Positions 46,903 through 60,060 of a DNA stretch of 64,000 nucleotides are shown here, piece by piece. The position numbers were made by a program, and so were the translations under genes. The stretch lies in the NCBI GenBank assembly GCA_050084515.1, contig CM114271.1, positions 12,524,001-12,588,000 on the forward strand. The letters run 5' to 3'. Origin of the DNA: Blasia pusilla. Its lineage: Eukaryota > Marchantiophyta > Marchantiopsida > Blasiales. The stretch's first letter is position 1; every line of letters starts with the position of its first letter. Below the pieces are notes generated by a model. The model had not been told where the DNA came from. It did no database searches and saw nothing but the letters and a program-made list of their open reading frames with translations.

Positions 46903-47019
46903 TATATCAATAGGTTTTTTTAATTCTTATGATATGTCCACAAATTTTATGCAATAAATGCTTATGAAGAAGCATGTGATAGCTCATATAGGTGAATAAT
47001 CCATACTTATTTACTAGCT

Positions 47020-47160
47020 TACCATCCGGGCCGGTTGTGGCCTACATCTACTCGACTCTTTGAGTCCCTTTTTTTTTAATTCCAAATGGGTTTTCCATAT
47101 CCCACTATTTATTGAGGTTTTCTTATTATTTTTTCTCACAATCCACATTGAATCACACTC
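47020..47160 (+). repeat. 3' tail of non-LTR-type element, copy D
   Basis: GGTTGTGGCCT, then ACTCTTTGAGTCCC and GGGTTTTCCAT align with 61003-61060 at the end of copy C. No coding part precedes it that I can recognise, so this is an isolated tail or a strongly truncated copy. Confidence 0.6.
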
Positions 47161-47462
47161 TATCCATCTCTTGAGTCTTGAAGGGCATGTCAACTCGATG
47201 AATAAATGTCACTACAAACTTCCATCCTTCGAAAGATGGATGCTCAACATAAAAGAATTGCTCCAATTTGCAAAGAAATAGGGAAGTTTTATTGCTCTTG
47301 ATCATCTTGTTGGTAAATCAAGTGTTGATTTTGAATAAACCATACTTATGGCAACAAATGGACTCAAACTTCTCTCATAGAAGTATTGTGATATTATTAT
47401 CATAGCGCAAGATTCCAAATGTTTGGAATTCTAATTCCATATTCTCCTCCACATAGAGGTCA

Positions 47463-48080
47463 TGTCGTGCGCATACACATCGTTGTCACCGAACACACAC
47501 ACAAACACGCACGATCCCATGCTAACTCATGGCATCCAAACAACGAGACAAGAAGTACTAAAATATCTCCAATAAAGTAAGATCCAATCTCTCTCTACAC
47601 CATCTCACACCATAGCTCTCAAACGTGTGCTCTCTCTCTCTCATGTCAAACCAAACCCACTCTCCTAATGAGAGGCTTAGATTACACTCACAAGGCAAGG
47701 GACCATAGCTCCGCCGCCTCATGCCAAGAGGTTCAACAAAGAGAGAATGAGCTCTCAAGCTCTCTCTCCTTGAGGTATACTCCTCCCTTCTTCCAAGCTC
47801 TTTCCATGGTAACTTATTCTCCCAAGTCACCTCCTTGGCTCTTGACCTGATGTAGGAGGTCAAGATCCACTTATCAAAAATATAAAATCGATCATATACT
47901 CAAAATGGTACTTACCTAAAATAGTAAGTTTCTTAATATGGCTCCAAATTAGCCACAACGAAGGGGAAACTTGATGTCTCAGGTTACCCAGGGCCTCAGT
48001 AGGTCATCCTAGACCTGCTGAGCGTGTCCTACACTACTCACGAAGGCGCTCTACTAAATCTCACCGATCTATCCTAAAAG
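47463..48080 (+). mobile_element. Segment beginning with the PHD-gypsy terminal sequence
   Basis: Starts TGTCGTGCGCATACACATCG, matching the 36-bp terminal repeat at its outer 20 positions with one change. It continues with CTAACTC.ATGGC shared with the region just inside the copy 2 terminus. It then runs through CT-rich and non-coding sequence with a CTCAGTAGGTC/GACCTGCTGAG hairpin at 47995-48022. No element protein is recognisable. The right boundary is uncertain. It may be a 5' leader of a third type of copy. Confidence 0.5.
47995..48022 (+). repeat. Hairpin inside the 47.5 kb segment
   Basis: 11-bp arms with one mismatch and a six-base loop. Confidence 0.85.
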
Positions 48081-49150
48081 ATGTCACAGCCAAGATATAG
48101 ATTCCCTTCCCCCCTATGTGGTGTTAAAACTACATTCACATCTTGTTGGGATACTTATGATTCTTGCTCAAACGCAACATTTTTTATAATCTTGTGTATG
48201 TATAATGCTTATCCAACGCTCTTATTAGAAAATACAACCACCTTCACGTATATGGGTCAAGCCTTGAAATATATTGTACATAACTCACAAAGTACTTGTC
48301 AAACATGAAATGTCATTAAATAATCCCCCATCCACGTACCTCCTCATTTGCCACTTTTTATATTGCATATCTTGGGCTCTCATACCTGAAATGGATCATT
48401 TCACACCTTCACCATGGCAAAGCCATATCAAATTTATTTTCTTAATCTCTGTGCAATTTTTCCATATTTATTTTTTTACCAATGGTGAATGGGAGTAGGG
48501 AAGGATGGATCCAGGAGGAAGTTGGATGGATCAAGGAGTATGCGCTTGCCAACTCTAGGAATTGGCCCAATTTATCTAACCAACATCTATATTGTGGATA
48601 TGAAAGGTGACTTTCGGGTGAGCCCCAATTGTGAGAATTGGGATAGGACCCCGTGAACAAGCTGTCCTTCTTTCAACAAATATGATGGCTGGTCTTGGGA
48701 TGAGTCTTACCCCAATGTAGGGTAAGGCTATCAAAAGGTTCTTCTCTAAAGCCTCAATTGAGTTAGCCTCTACTATCTTTCCTTTCCTTATGGCAGGAAA
48801 AAATAATATTGAGTTTTTCATACATCAAGACAATAGAGAAAGGAATTGACTTACATTAAAGGAGGCCTTGATAAAAAAAAGGTTTAGTTTCCAATGGGAA
48901 AAGGAAGAAGAGATAGGGGAGAAGGAGACGAGTTGAAACAAGGAATGGATTGATCCTCTTCGTTTCCGTGTAGAGGGAGAAAGACGGTCTATGTGGCATA
49001 TGCATTTTCTCTTCATAATATAGAATTCCAATAGGATGAAAATAAGATCCCTTCCAACATAAGAAAAACAAGTTACGCTACTAAAAATCAAAGAATTTAC
49101 CAAACTTTTTTTATAAAATACTCCGAGAAAGACAATGTTATCGTAAATGC
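48081..49150. other. AT-rich DNA, no gene seen
   Basis: No coding domain is recognised. The 81-codon minus frame at 48821-48576 has no family I can name. Confidence 0.4.
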
Positions 49151-49159
49151 GAAATTCTC

Positions 49160-50720
49160 GTGGGTTCCAAAATTGGCAAATTCAGACAATCCAATAATAA
49201 AGAAATAACGAAAACCAATAATTCTCGTCTACCGTGGGTATCTCTGACACTGAGAACAGTGACCGACGGTCTACTCTCCAGCCACCCGTAAAACGGACGG
49301 GAACCGTTAGCCAGCTTTGTGCAGCTTTCTGTGCAGCTTTGAGTGCCGTTGGTCCACAGTCGGGGTACGTGCGAGAGATTTTATCATTCAATTATTGAGT
49401 TATTTATCAGGAAAATGCAGAAATCTAAAATAATTGAATGTGCTATTGGGGTACTGCGCAGCTTTTGACAGGTTCTCAGTTCTGCTCCATCAATGCCGCC
49501 AAGCCAATCCCTGCGCCGTACACTTGTCGTGCTACACTACGGCGAGAAGCGCGACGCAAATTGGCGTATGCCTTGCTCGCTACAGTGCCTCCCAGAACGC
49601 GGTGGGCCCCAGACCACGATTCGCTGAAACGTGCGACGGCGCTCGTGTCGCTACACAATTAGCGTACTGAGAATCGGCATCTCCTTCCGCCTGCTGGTTT
49701 AGGGGTTACGAAATAGGCACCTTTTCAGATGGACGAATAATCCAATAAGTAAATTGAAAGTATGTATTATCTGAGCGGAATATGGTGAGGCGACCATTCT
49801 GGAGTACTGGTCCCTTTCCCTTTCCCTTTCGCGCTCCTGTTAAGGATCCGATTTCCTGGATTACGAGATAATATTCCTTTATTTAGCAACAAATCAATCG
49901 ATCGATCGACAGAATGGCTACGAAAAGACGACACAAACAAACGTCGCGGCGTTTATGTACTTATTGCATACGAGGACGACAACAAAACTCTTGTTGTCGA
50001 AACGATATATTCGAATAAAATTGATCCGATGAAGGAGGAAAAGTCCTGTCGTCGTTCACTCACCTCACCCTAAACCCAAACCCCTATTTATTAATTCTAC
50101 TGCCATTTCGATCCATTTATTTCATTGGAGGATTAACTCGAGGGGTGGTTTTGGAACATCAGAAAAGTGAGAAAAGACAAAAAAGGAACGGGAAAGGGCT
50201 CCCAAAGAGCAGAATAGCTTCGTGATGGACAACACCACCCTCAAAATCACGGCATCTTTTGGGCCCGTCTTCCACTTAATTTACTAGGGCCAAAAGAAAT
50301 GGTCATCCCTAAGCTCTTATCCAAATGGGAATGTCCACGTCAAAGGCGTCGCTCGCAGAGAGATAGACTCGTCACATAGTCCGGTAGGGAAGGAACGGTC
50401 GGTATTTGGAAAAGTGATCAGGAAAAGACGCGAAAAGACGTAAAAGGAAGAACTAAATTTGACAAGTGGATTCATCATTCACGGGGTTGAGTACCATTAC
50501 GCATTTCGTTTAGCACGGCGAGAGAGAGAGTCGATGAACTTCGATAAAAACGCTTATGGGAAACTCATTACAGATACATAGAGAGAGAGCGGAGTGCCGA
50601 TAGAAAAACGATACTGTTTATAGGAGAGATATCGGTCGCCCCCTTCTTCCCCCGAGAGGGAGGAGAGATATCGCAGAAGAGGACAGGGAATGGGAAACCC
50701 GTTGCAACTTGCGAGGCTAA
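49160..50720. other. CpG-retaining island without an assignable gene
   Basis: CpG dinucleotides are frequent here, unlike the repeats on either side. Frames at 49434-49670 overlap on both strands without recognisable features. A 34-codon frame at 49914-50018 starts MATKRRHKQTSRRLCTYC and contains Cys pairs. Inverted repeat CTTTTGGGCCC/GGGCCAAAAG lies near 50256-50296. It may be a promoter, a non-coding RNA gene or a recently inserted piece of genic DNA. Confidence 0.35.
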
Positions 50721-51460
50721 GTGAGATTACGGATGAGTAAATTTTATGAAAATGAAGATCAAATGGTTTAGGGTTTTTCAAATAGGAAGTGTTTCTGGTA
50801 TATGGAGACCACTTGAACTAGAGGTTTTCAAAGCCAATTTGAAATTTGAATTGTCTACGTGTGACTCATTTTTTAATGAGTCACTTAGTTTTCGTAGTGA
50901 ACCAAATGGTAAAGTTACATAAGTTACCAAAGTCACATATTATAATCCATGGCCCTATTATAAGACAAAATAAGAATATGTTATAATGGGTGATTTAGGT
51001 GTACAATAATATAAAATAATGGGATACTTTCTAAACATAGAAAAAACTTTGCAACTTTTTCCCTTCATTCATATTTCATGATTATGAAAATTTAATTTAA
51101 GTGGAGACTCATTAGGTATTATTTAAATTTTATGGAAGGGTGTGATTATTCAGGGGATCATTTAAATTTTAATTCAGGAGTGGAATCATTTGGAAGAGTA
51201 GAATGTTATTACTATTCTTAGATTTAAGAAATTAATTTCTAAATGAAATATAGAATGTATAGTGGAAAGGAAAGAGTAGGTATTATTTAAAATTTTATGG
51301 AGTTTAATTATTTTATAAGGGAAAATTTATTACTCTTTTAAGATTTGAGGAATTGGAAATTATACTTTATTTTTAAATTAAAAATGGTTTTAAATGATTG
51401 AAAATTTATATTTTGTGCTCAAGCATGGGCATGCTAACTAATAGTTCTTATTATCAACCA
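50721..51460. other. AT-rich DNA, no gene seen
   Basis: Extremely AT-rich, without coding support. Confidence 0.45.
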
Positions 51461-52650
51461 CTAGTAAGAATGCCCGTGCGATGCATCGGGTCAGAACTTA
51501 ACCTGCAAAAGACCCCACGCTAGAATAGAATATCACCGATAATTCCGCAAGGTCAAATTCAGTCTGATTTTGTAATGGGATGTTGTTTTCTTTCGATAGA
51601 GTATTGTATGTCCAATTTCTTGGTCAAAGAGAAATAGAGTGATAGATAGCCGCTGCGATGTAGCACACATTTTGTATTGTTCCGCATATGGAGCCGAGCT
51701 AGATAGATTGGAGGTACAGTTCTAGGCTGATGAATGTGTTTGAAGAGTTCCGTTGTTACCAACTCATAAAATATCAGAGAGAAACAAGGTGAGAGGTTAG
51801 TCGAACATCTACTTGTCTCTGATGTGAAAGCTTGTTTGTCCTTGGAATGCAGGATTCCTTCCCCTCTTTCGACATCCATCATTATGGTGATAAGTTGCAA
51901 GAGAAGCTTTCAACTCTAGCAGAACGGTCTGAGGAGGATGAGGTGATGTTCATGAGTCATTCACGTACCTCGTCGGAGCACAACACGAGGATCAAGTGGC
52001 AAATTCATTCTTGGGACTTTTACAATTGGCAAACTTTTTGATTTCTTTGCCACGATATACTTGCTGCTCGAGTTAAATTGATTTGGTGGATTTTGGACTG
52101 AGCGTTGAGGATGGTTGGACCGATTCAGGTAAATAATGGAAATGTCGTGATTGACAAAGATGACTTGGGTCGTGAAAGTTATTGCTTCACAGGAGAAAAC
52201 CCTTTTTCTGTAAAGCTACTCACTTCGCACATTCATCACAAGGGAGTGTTTGAAAACATGATATCCACCAAAGCAGGAGAGGCATCGGATAGGAGAAGAA
52301 CAACCAAGATTCATGCTCCATCCATTCCTCAATTATCTTGAATTTGGCAAGACACTCCTTTTTTGTGAGCAAGATATCTAGGGCATCCTACACCAGGTCC
52401 AGAGGTTTCACGATCTTGTACATATCACCAACTTTGGCAATGAGAAGCTTTCACAAGCGTGGGAAAGGGATAACTGGAAAACTTAGCATACCTAATAACA
52501 AGGAGACTAGGGCATTGTCAACTTCGCTCGAGTCCACCGCTGTCAAATTGACGCCAAATCTTAGACAATGGAGGAAGAGGAATCCTCTTCAAATGATTGT
52601 TATCTAGCTCTGAAACTCTTCGCCCTACTCTTGTAAATTTAGGACAGATG
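51461..52650 (-). mobile_element. Helitron-like 3' end with possible captured gene fragments
   Basis: On the minus strand a hairpin (CCCGATGC.ATCGCACGGG, plus positions 51473-51490) is followed by eight bases, CTAG and a flanking T at 51460: the canonical Helitron 3' end layout. Inside it, plus-strand frames 51832-52041, 52105-52341 and 52338-52607 are unusually protein-like for the area (for example GRESYCFTGENPFSVKL and 'KLQEKLSTLAERSEEDEVM'), consistent with captured exons, though I cannot name the source. The 5' terminus was not found; 52650 is where this composition ends, not a proven boundary. Confidence 0.4.
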
Positions 52651-53980
52651 ATAGATAATGGAGCAATGAAATCGGTTCAAAAGATTGTGCAGAATCGATT
52701 GAATGGCGGGGAAATTTTGAAATTGAAATTTCATCTTTGAAAGAGAAATTAGACAAAAAAGGAGTGAATATATTTTCTTGATTAGACAAAGGCATTGGAA
52801 AAAGAAACAATAAGTATTTCCCCAGATTAATATGGAAAAATAGATTTGATTTTCTTCTAAAGCAAGGTGAAAGTTTTATTTTTATTACTATTCGGGAGGA
52901 AATTTATTTTGTACTGTTTCTTTTCAAATTTTTGGATGTTGAACTCAAGTGATTTAGTTTGTGTCTAAATGCTTCACAATCTATTCTCCATATGTTGGAT
53001 TTTCTCATTTTCATCCATATGACCGAACACATCGTACGAGTGGCGGGGAAATAATAATAATAATAATATATAGAATTAAGTAAGGAAATATTTCATAATC
53101 ACACCTTTTTCTCCCTCCCCCTCTCTCTATCTACATTTGGTAGTCATTAGGCATAATAAATGCACCCTCTATAAATAGTACAAAGTTTCAAATAATCCTA
53201 TAAATAGTAGGAAGGTCTCACACATCTAGTTAGGTATGTCCATTTAGAAGATGTGGTCGAGAACTAAATAGAACATAAATATCTCATTAGATTCTCATTT
53301 TATTACATTAAATTAGATTTTAATTTATCTACGAGGAGGATTATTAAATAATTAAGAAAATGAACAAAGATAATCATCATTCTACCTCCAACAGATCTTG
53401 TAGAGAGATTTTTACCTTTTCTTTTAAAGTTAAATTCTCAATTTTTACTTGGTTATCTACTTGATTTTTTTGCCTTATCTTTTCCTCCGAATCTTAAATA
53501 TTCTCATATCCCTAAAACAAATTCCTGCGCAATCTTCAAAAAAAGTGTTTCAAGAATTGATAATTTCACTTGGAAGAGTGAGAGAAAAATTTATGAGAAA
53601 TTATCTTCTATAAAAGATTTGGAAAGTAAGGCTAAGTCTTATTGTGACTACAATTGAAAGTGACTAGACTAAAGATATTTCTATTTTCTTCTTATTCTAT
53701 TCTATTCCAAATTGGATCCAAAATTTCAAAATTTTTGAGTCAAACCTTATGAGTAAAAGAGTAAAGAAGAAAACCCTTTCTATAATCCATAATGACACCA
53801 TTCAATTTTTTTCCATCTATCATGATACGATTGTGCACAAAACCTTGAAAAGATAGATAACAGAGCCTTGGGGCATTGACAAACATGGAAGTTGGAGACA
53901 TATTGTCTCATTCCCTCTGCTCTCGGTCTCTCCAAGGAGGGATGGAGAGGATCCATCCCTTCACTTTTTGGAGAAATGGA
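52651..53980. other. AT-rich DNA with an (AAT)n microsatellite
   Basis: No gene seen. An AAT repeat of about six units occurs at 53050-53068. Confidence 0.45.
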
Positions 53981-53984
53981 TAGG

Positions 53985-54370
53985 CATCACGCAAATAAAC
54001 ATAACTACATCATAGTTCATATCCACACAACAAACACCATTGATCCTTCCAATATACGGGAAGATTTGTACACACAGAAAAGCACACTCACATAAGTATA
54101 CCAAGACCAAAAAATCACCTCTCTAATAGAAGTTTAGATCCCCAAAATTCAAGAAGAACTCTCGACATCTAACTTTATGTAATCCACTACTCTATACACA
54201 TTGGTAAATATCCATTATCTTATGGGAATCGTGTCGAGAGGCAGAGGATTCAAGTATGATATTTGCTACCCTCTAAAAGAAATTCACAAAATAACATGGT
54301 GATTTCATCCCTCTTAGATCCATATAACATACATCTCAAGTTCCAACAAAAAAATTCCATGTCTCCTTTT
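53985..54370 (-). pseudogene. PHD-gypsy 3' end remnant, copy 3
   Basis: Aligns by eye with 5455-5830: the terminal region (CATCACGCAAATAAACAT against CATGTCGTGCGCATACAT), 'CACACAACA.ACACC.TTGATC' and then the end of the PHD-coding sequence. Differences are mostly C-to-T or G-to-A relative to copy 1. The distance from PHD stop to terminus is about 200 bp, as in copy 1. Only the PHD end is recognisable; upstream integrase sequence is absent. Confidence 0.6.
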
Positions 54371-55906
54371 CCCAAAAAAAAGTAGTAATTTCCCCTCCAA
54401 ACCAAAATTGAAAATGAAAAATTTTAACTATTTTTTATGTTTAAATTTTTTTAAAATAAATGAATTCATAAAATGTAAGAATACTTTAAATATAAGGGAT
54501 ACTTAGAAAGAATTCATGGAGATTGAGAAATATTATAAAGTAAAAATCTTTATATAAAATGACAAATAACATAACTATTAAAATCTCATACCAAATCAAG
54601 TTCTAGTCGAGTACAGAGTAAAATTAAACAAAAATTCACGAGACTTGAAAGGCTTCATACGTGACAATCATTCAGAAACCCTAAACATGAGCTAATCCAA
54701 TAATCGTATATTCTCTTCTTGCAATCTCTATCCTCTAATGCGCTAATAATTTGCGATTTCCTTCCATTTAATCATGCCAAGTGGTATTCACAAAATCATA
54801 TATGGAATAATGAATAACCTGATGAAAGTGGATATTTACATACACTTGGACAAGCTAGAAGTTCTTAGATTAACAATAGGATGAAGGGGAACCTGAAAAT
54901 TATATACAAGAAAATTAATAGGTCATGAAGTGACATTGACTTACCGTGATCAAGAATTATGCAGTCATATGAAATAAGATACAAAGAAGTGCAAGACCCT
55001 TCAACTAGTATATTTTAGTATGCCCATGGCAAATGTATTTGACTATTAGAGTGATGAGCTCCTGACAATGGAAACGATGAGATGGGAAAAAACCTCGATC
55101 TTCTTGTTCTCGAAAGAAGAATAAATAAATATAAACATATAGATAGGAATTGATATTTTTGGACCAATGTTGGATATAGGTGGAAGAATAGGAAGTGAGG
55201 ACATAATTACAAGAAGAATGAATATTAAAACAAGTAGTCAGAGAATCGTACAAATATGAGAAAAATAAATCCAAATGAGACAAGATTCAAAAAAATTTAT
55301 GGACCAATGTTGCTTTTATTTTTATGTGCTCATGAAAAATTTCCATGACCAATTCTACGGGAACCAACACTGATAAATAAATAGTGACGTTCTCAAATAA
55401 AGAAAAAAAATCACATCTGTAACATTAAAATAATAGACTATCTTTATGGTTCATCTTAGGAAATATTTGATATTAATCTTTGAATATGAATGAAAAATAA
55501 GTTGCGAGAAAATATATAAATTTTGCAATAGATTTTTTTTCTTGATATGGGATATTTTAATATCATACTTTTTGAAAAACCAAACCTAATGCAATGCACA
55601 AATATAACCATATAGTTATAAACATATGTAGAAAAATTGATGGGATGAGGGTGCCAAGAACAAAGAAGTTGGAGGGGTGAAGAAAAGCACATTAAAATGA
55701 CCACCAACATTTTTGGGTAAAATAAGCAAAAAGAAAGGCAATAATGGTAACATGGACAAAAGTAAACTCATTAAAATACTGTGAAAGAAAGATAATACGT
55801 TTGGAATATGAGTAAGACAAAAGATAAAGATTGTTCTTAAACATGGGTACTTGGGTTTCTTATATGCATACAGTTAAACCACTTACTAAATACAGAATTA
55901 ACACAA
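54371..55906. other. AT-rich DNA, no gene seen
   Basis: No coding domain is recognised. Confidence 0.45.
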
Positions 55907-56190
55907 CTAGGGATATGCCCGTGCTTCACTCCACACAAACAAGATTACCATGCTTAAATCAGATTTTGTAATATTGGAGAATCCCCTTCATTGTCCACTA
56001 CCTCCCTTTATTGCGCATTCCATCATCCATAAGGTTCCCTTAGAAGCAATTTATGGTAGGACAAGAGCAATTTGTAATATGTCGACAAATTACTACTATT
56101 TAGTCGCATATGCGTTCTGTCTTAATAATACAGATATCTTAGAATTACATGCCCATCAATTTTCACCACCAATAAAGTAGAGTCATTAAA
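55907..56190 (-). mobile_element. Helitron-like 3' end, second copy
   Basis: CTAG at 55907-55910 is followed on the plus strand by GGATATGCCCGTGC, matching the order at 51461 (CTAGTAAGAATGCCCGTGC). A shared word CAGATTTTGTAAT lies about 50-100 bp inside both. The hairpin is less complete here. The right boundary is unknown. Confidence 0.4.
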
Positions 56191-59100
56191 AAAATTATAA
56201 ATATTTTATAACGAAATGTTTTTAGCCAGAATTGTGAAGAAACTATAAGAACTTCCGAGGAAATTCAGATTTGAACACGTATATTTTTAATGTATACTAA
56301 ATAAATAAACTCAGTTCAAGACACGGTGGTGTTGCCTACGGTATACCCAGCCAACGGGAGGGTTTCGTACTTAATTGAAACACTGCAAATAAACCCTTAT
56401 TTCCTTAAATTATCTTATGGATGATCATGAGAAGGAAACTGACTTCCATACGTAATGTGGATAAGTTCGCGGGCTAATGATTTCGTTAGGTTTTGAGTCA
56501 AAATAAAGTACAATTTAATTATTTACGTAAATTTTCTATCAAAATAATATTCCGTAGACCAACAAACTGAAAAAAAGAGAGGGTATTTTCAACCCACAAC
56601 GACTCCGAGAGAACATGGACCATATAGCGTTTGACCAGCGCCAACTTTTGAGGATTTGGGCATTATTTTTTATTTAGGGTAAGAGATAACGAAGGAATGT
56701 TGGAAGATTTTTGGTGACAAGAGCAATACGAAGGGCACTTTACAAGAATTCTAAGAATAATACCCACGACTTCCTTTATTATTTTAAAATAAAAAAAATC
56801 GGTAGGAGGATCCACCTCTTACTTGCTTTTTGAGGGTCGAGAAAAAACAAAAAAAAACCATTCCTTACTCACATGCAAAAATAGTTGCTATACTTGCTTT
56901 TGGGACGCTAGTGTAGAGGTATCCTAGCTACCTACCAAGAAAAAATGTTTTTCTTCCCTTGTCTTTTTTCTCTTTCCGATTTCAAGTCACATGGAGCTAG
57001 GAAGGAGAACTCCCCAAGTTGTGTAGCATATCCTTGGGCTTTTGTAACACGCAAAGGTGAGTGATGGTATATGCATGTGCAATGTTTTCAAAGTGCAAGA
57101 CTTCCACATACTTTAAAGCAGGGCCCCTATTACTTTCACGGGAAAAACAGGGTCAGAAATATAAAAATGCACGAAATGATTTTTTTTATAAGGAAACCAT
57201 TACTAAATTTTTCCATTCACCGAAATCAAATATGCAAGTGTCATTCTTGGAAATTACTCATAAATAAAATTTATAAAATAAAATTTGAATTTAAAAGCAC
57301 ATGAAAATTTTAACACCGTAAATTCCTGTAAATTAATTCAAAAATAATTTGGAAGATCCTAGAACATTCTCCATACCCCAACTCCTAATACTGAAAATAT
57401 TTAAATGAGAAAATTTAGTTTCTTCTAGAAGAGTGAAAAATGATTTCCTTTGTGAATTTTTGAAGTAGTAAGCTATGGAGAAAAAAATTCCTACTATTTT
57501 TGGTTGATTAGGAATAATATTTCACTTGAAGAATATTGATATATCTCTCTAATAATTTTAACCACGTCATTTTTTGGAGACCCTTTATCTATGGATAAGA
57601 GAGATGTGACATGTCACATCTTCTTGTTTGACACTTTTCGCTAAGGTACTTATGCAAATTGATAATCAATTGAGTCGGCCATAGTGGAAGAATCCATATC
57701 CCTCCAATTGAAAATGAATATTTGAATTTACTAGAAAGAGCGCATGTGTGCTATATGGCATAAGTATGGATCTTCCAAATTTTCCACTTTCCAACACGTT
57801 TAAATAATATCCTACGTCTGAGAAAATATTCTTCCAATAGATTCGTCACATCTTATAGAGGCTTCGATGTCTCTTAACCCTTTTGTATGTCCCCTCTAAA
57901 GTTGAGATGTTGGCCAATGTTGAAGTTCCAATGCTGATAGAAAGGTGTATCGATACTATAGATGTTGACATCTTGTAGAAATAAAGGCATCAAGAATCCA
58001 CTCTAATGTTAGCACGTTTGAACCTCATATTTTCAGAGGGACGTTCCTTTTCAAAAAGACTTCACTTCTTAACATGTAGAAGTATCCAAAAAAGCAGTCC
58101 CCTCTCTTTCTATTATAGTATAAATCTATGATCTATTGTGATGTATTTTTTAGCCCAAACAGTGGAATTTATCTCCTAGGATATTTTTCATGTTATTATT
58201 TGTGATTTTATCATAAATATTCAACTTTTTGAGTCCCTTCTTTATTTTGTTATGAACTTTATTTCGTCTAGATTATTATATGTTGAAGTAAGTTTGGAAG
58301 AATATTTGTAGATATTTCTGGGCTATTTTTTTCTATAATCATTTTTCAATACCTTCGCATCAATACATGATAGTTTGAGTTATTTTTTTATGTTAAAGAT
58401 TTTCTTCCATCCATCTTTTTATATATGTTTCCTTCCCTTTTCCAATTATATTTTCCGAAAAATGCCCCGTGTGACACACTCAGCATCCTCCATCCTACGC
58501 ATATTGCAAGTTGGGAATATATGAATTGGACAAATCTTTTCTTAATACATCCATACACTTACCCCCTTATATTTTATTTTCCTCAATTTTTTCATCTAGT
58601 TAGTTTTTCCTCCAAGGCATGGGTCCAAAATTCACCTAGCATCCCATTGTGAGACCCTATAGTCACAAGTAATATTTCAAGCCACTTACCACATAGACTA
58701 TGTCAACTTGTGATTTTTTAAACTACTTCTAAAATGGATATGCAATGCATGAATTCTTCAAGCTTGCCATATTCAATATTGGAAAAAAAATAAGGAATCC
58801 ATTAAAAAAAAAATGTACCAAAAGGCCAGTATATTTTTCCCCACCCGATAGATAATTTTCATGAGATACTCCACCGCCCCCTCTCGAAATGACACAGTTA
58901 CACATTCTCTGCGTTGAAATAAAAAAGTCCTATTTTAAGAATATGGATATGTTGTTTCTTTCCAAGTTCTTCCACATACTCGGAAAAGAATTGTTAGAAG
59001 AAAACCTTGTACCTATTCATCCTCCGGTTAACTAACCCGAGGTCAAAATCCCTTCACCATAGGTTCTATTTGGATAAGAGATTAAAAAATGTATTGATAC

Positions 59101-60060
59101 CCTTCATTACATGCAAGAGACTCTGATGGAGTGGAGGGTAGGCTCCTTGCGGAGATGCAGGTCAGGTCCCAGGCTCGAAGACCCACAAGTATGACTTGTT
59201 TTGCATGAGCCCCTCCTGAATCATAACCCACTTCTAACCCATGTCCCACTAACCGGAGGATAAATAGGCGTGAGGGGAGAAGATGATCACCCCGATCCGA
59301 AAGTACTCATGATCTCTATTTGTATTTGATTACTTGTGCTCCCTTCCAGATTATTTTTCTTCAGTTGTTGGAATAAAAAGGAGTGGAAATAATTATTGGA
59401 GGAATGAAGGTTTGTTTCTTCAAGTGTCTTCTCACACCTGATGGCGACTAAAACCAGGGGCTTAGGAAAAGGATGAATAAACAAGCTCCAAACTCCCATA
59501 AGGTTCCAAGTCTTATGAAGATGATGGGTTCTTTTGGTACAGGAGAGGTTGTGGGTCCATGAATTGAAGGAAAAATGGTGGGTAAGAATTATTGGTTCTC
59601 TTAGGGGAGGCACAAATTGATAAAAAATGCTCATTCTTCTAGCGTCTCTCTCACGCCCCAATTACGGAACCATGGCCTTGAAAAAACTTTTTCTAATAAA
59701 ACACTTCCACAAGGTTTTGGTCTCGCCCCCATCCTTAAAGAGAAAAAAAAAACAGGGATTCTTAGAATCCTTCTCCCCTATTATTGGGAGGTGTGAATAT
59801 ATATATATTCCCAGCTCCTTTATAGATTTCTCTCGTCCCCTCGCTCCATGGATGGTTTTTCTTCCATGGACTATGCTTTTTCTTTATGGGGGCTCGTGAG
59901 GTGGGAAACCAAACAATATGCACCCACGAAGGTGGGTGGGTGCAAAGCTCTCCATAAACACACCATTGGAATCCACTACCACTAGTAAGAAACTTGTAAC
60001 CAAATTTTTGTTTCGGTTTTAGTGATCCTTGTACAAAAGGCCCCTAAATAGAAGACCCTT
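56191..60060. other. AT-rich DNA, no gene seen
   Basis: No coding domain is recognised on either strand. The 124-codon minus frame at 59661-59287 has no family features. Confidence 0.45.

Noticed and set aside
50070-50090. CCCTAAACCC telomere-like words
   Set aside because: Fewer than two clean repeat units; a chance occurrence is likely.
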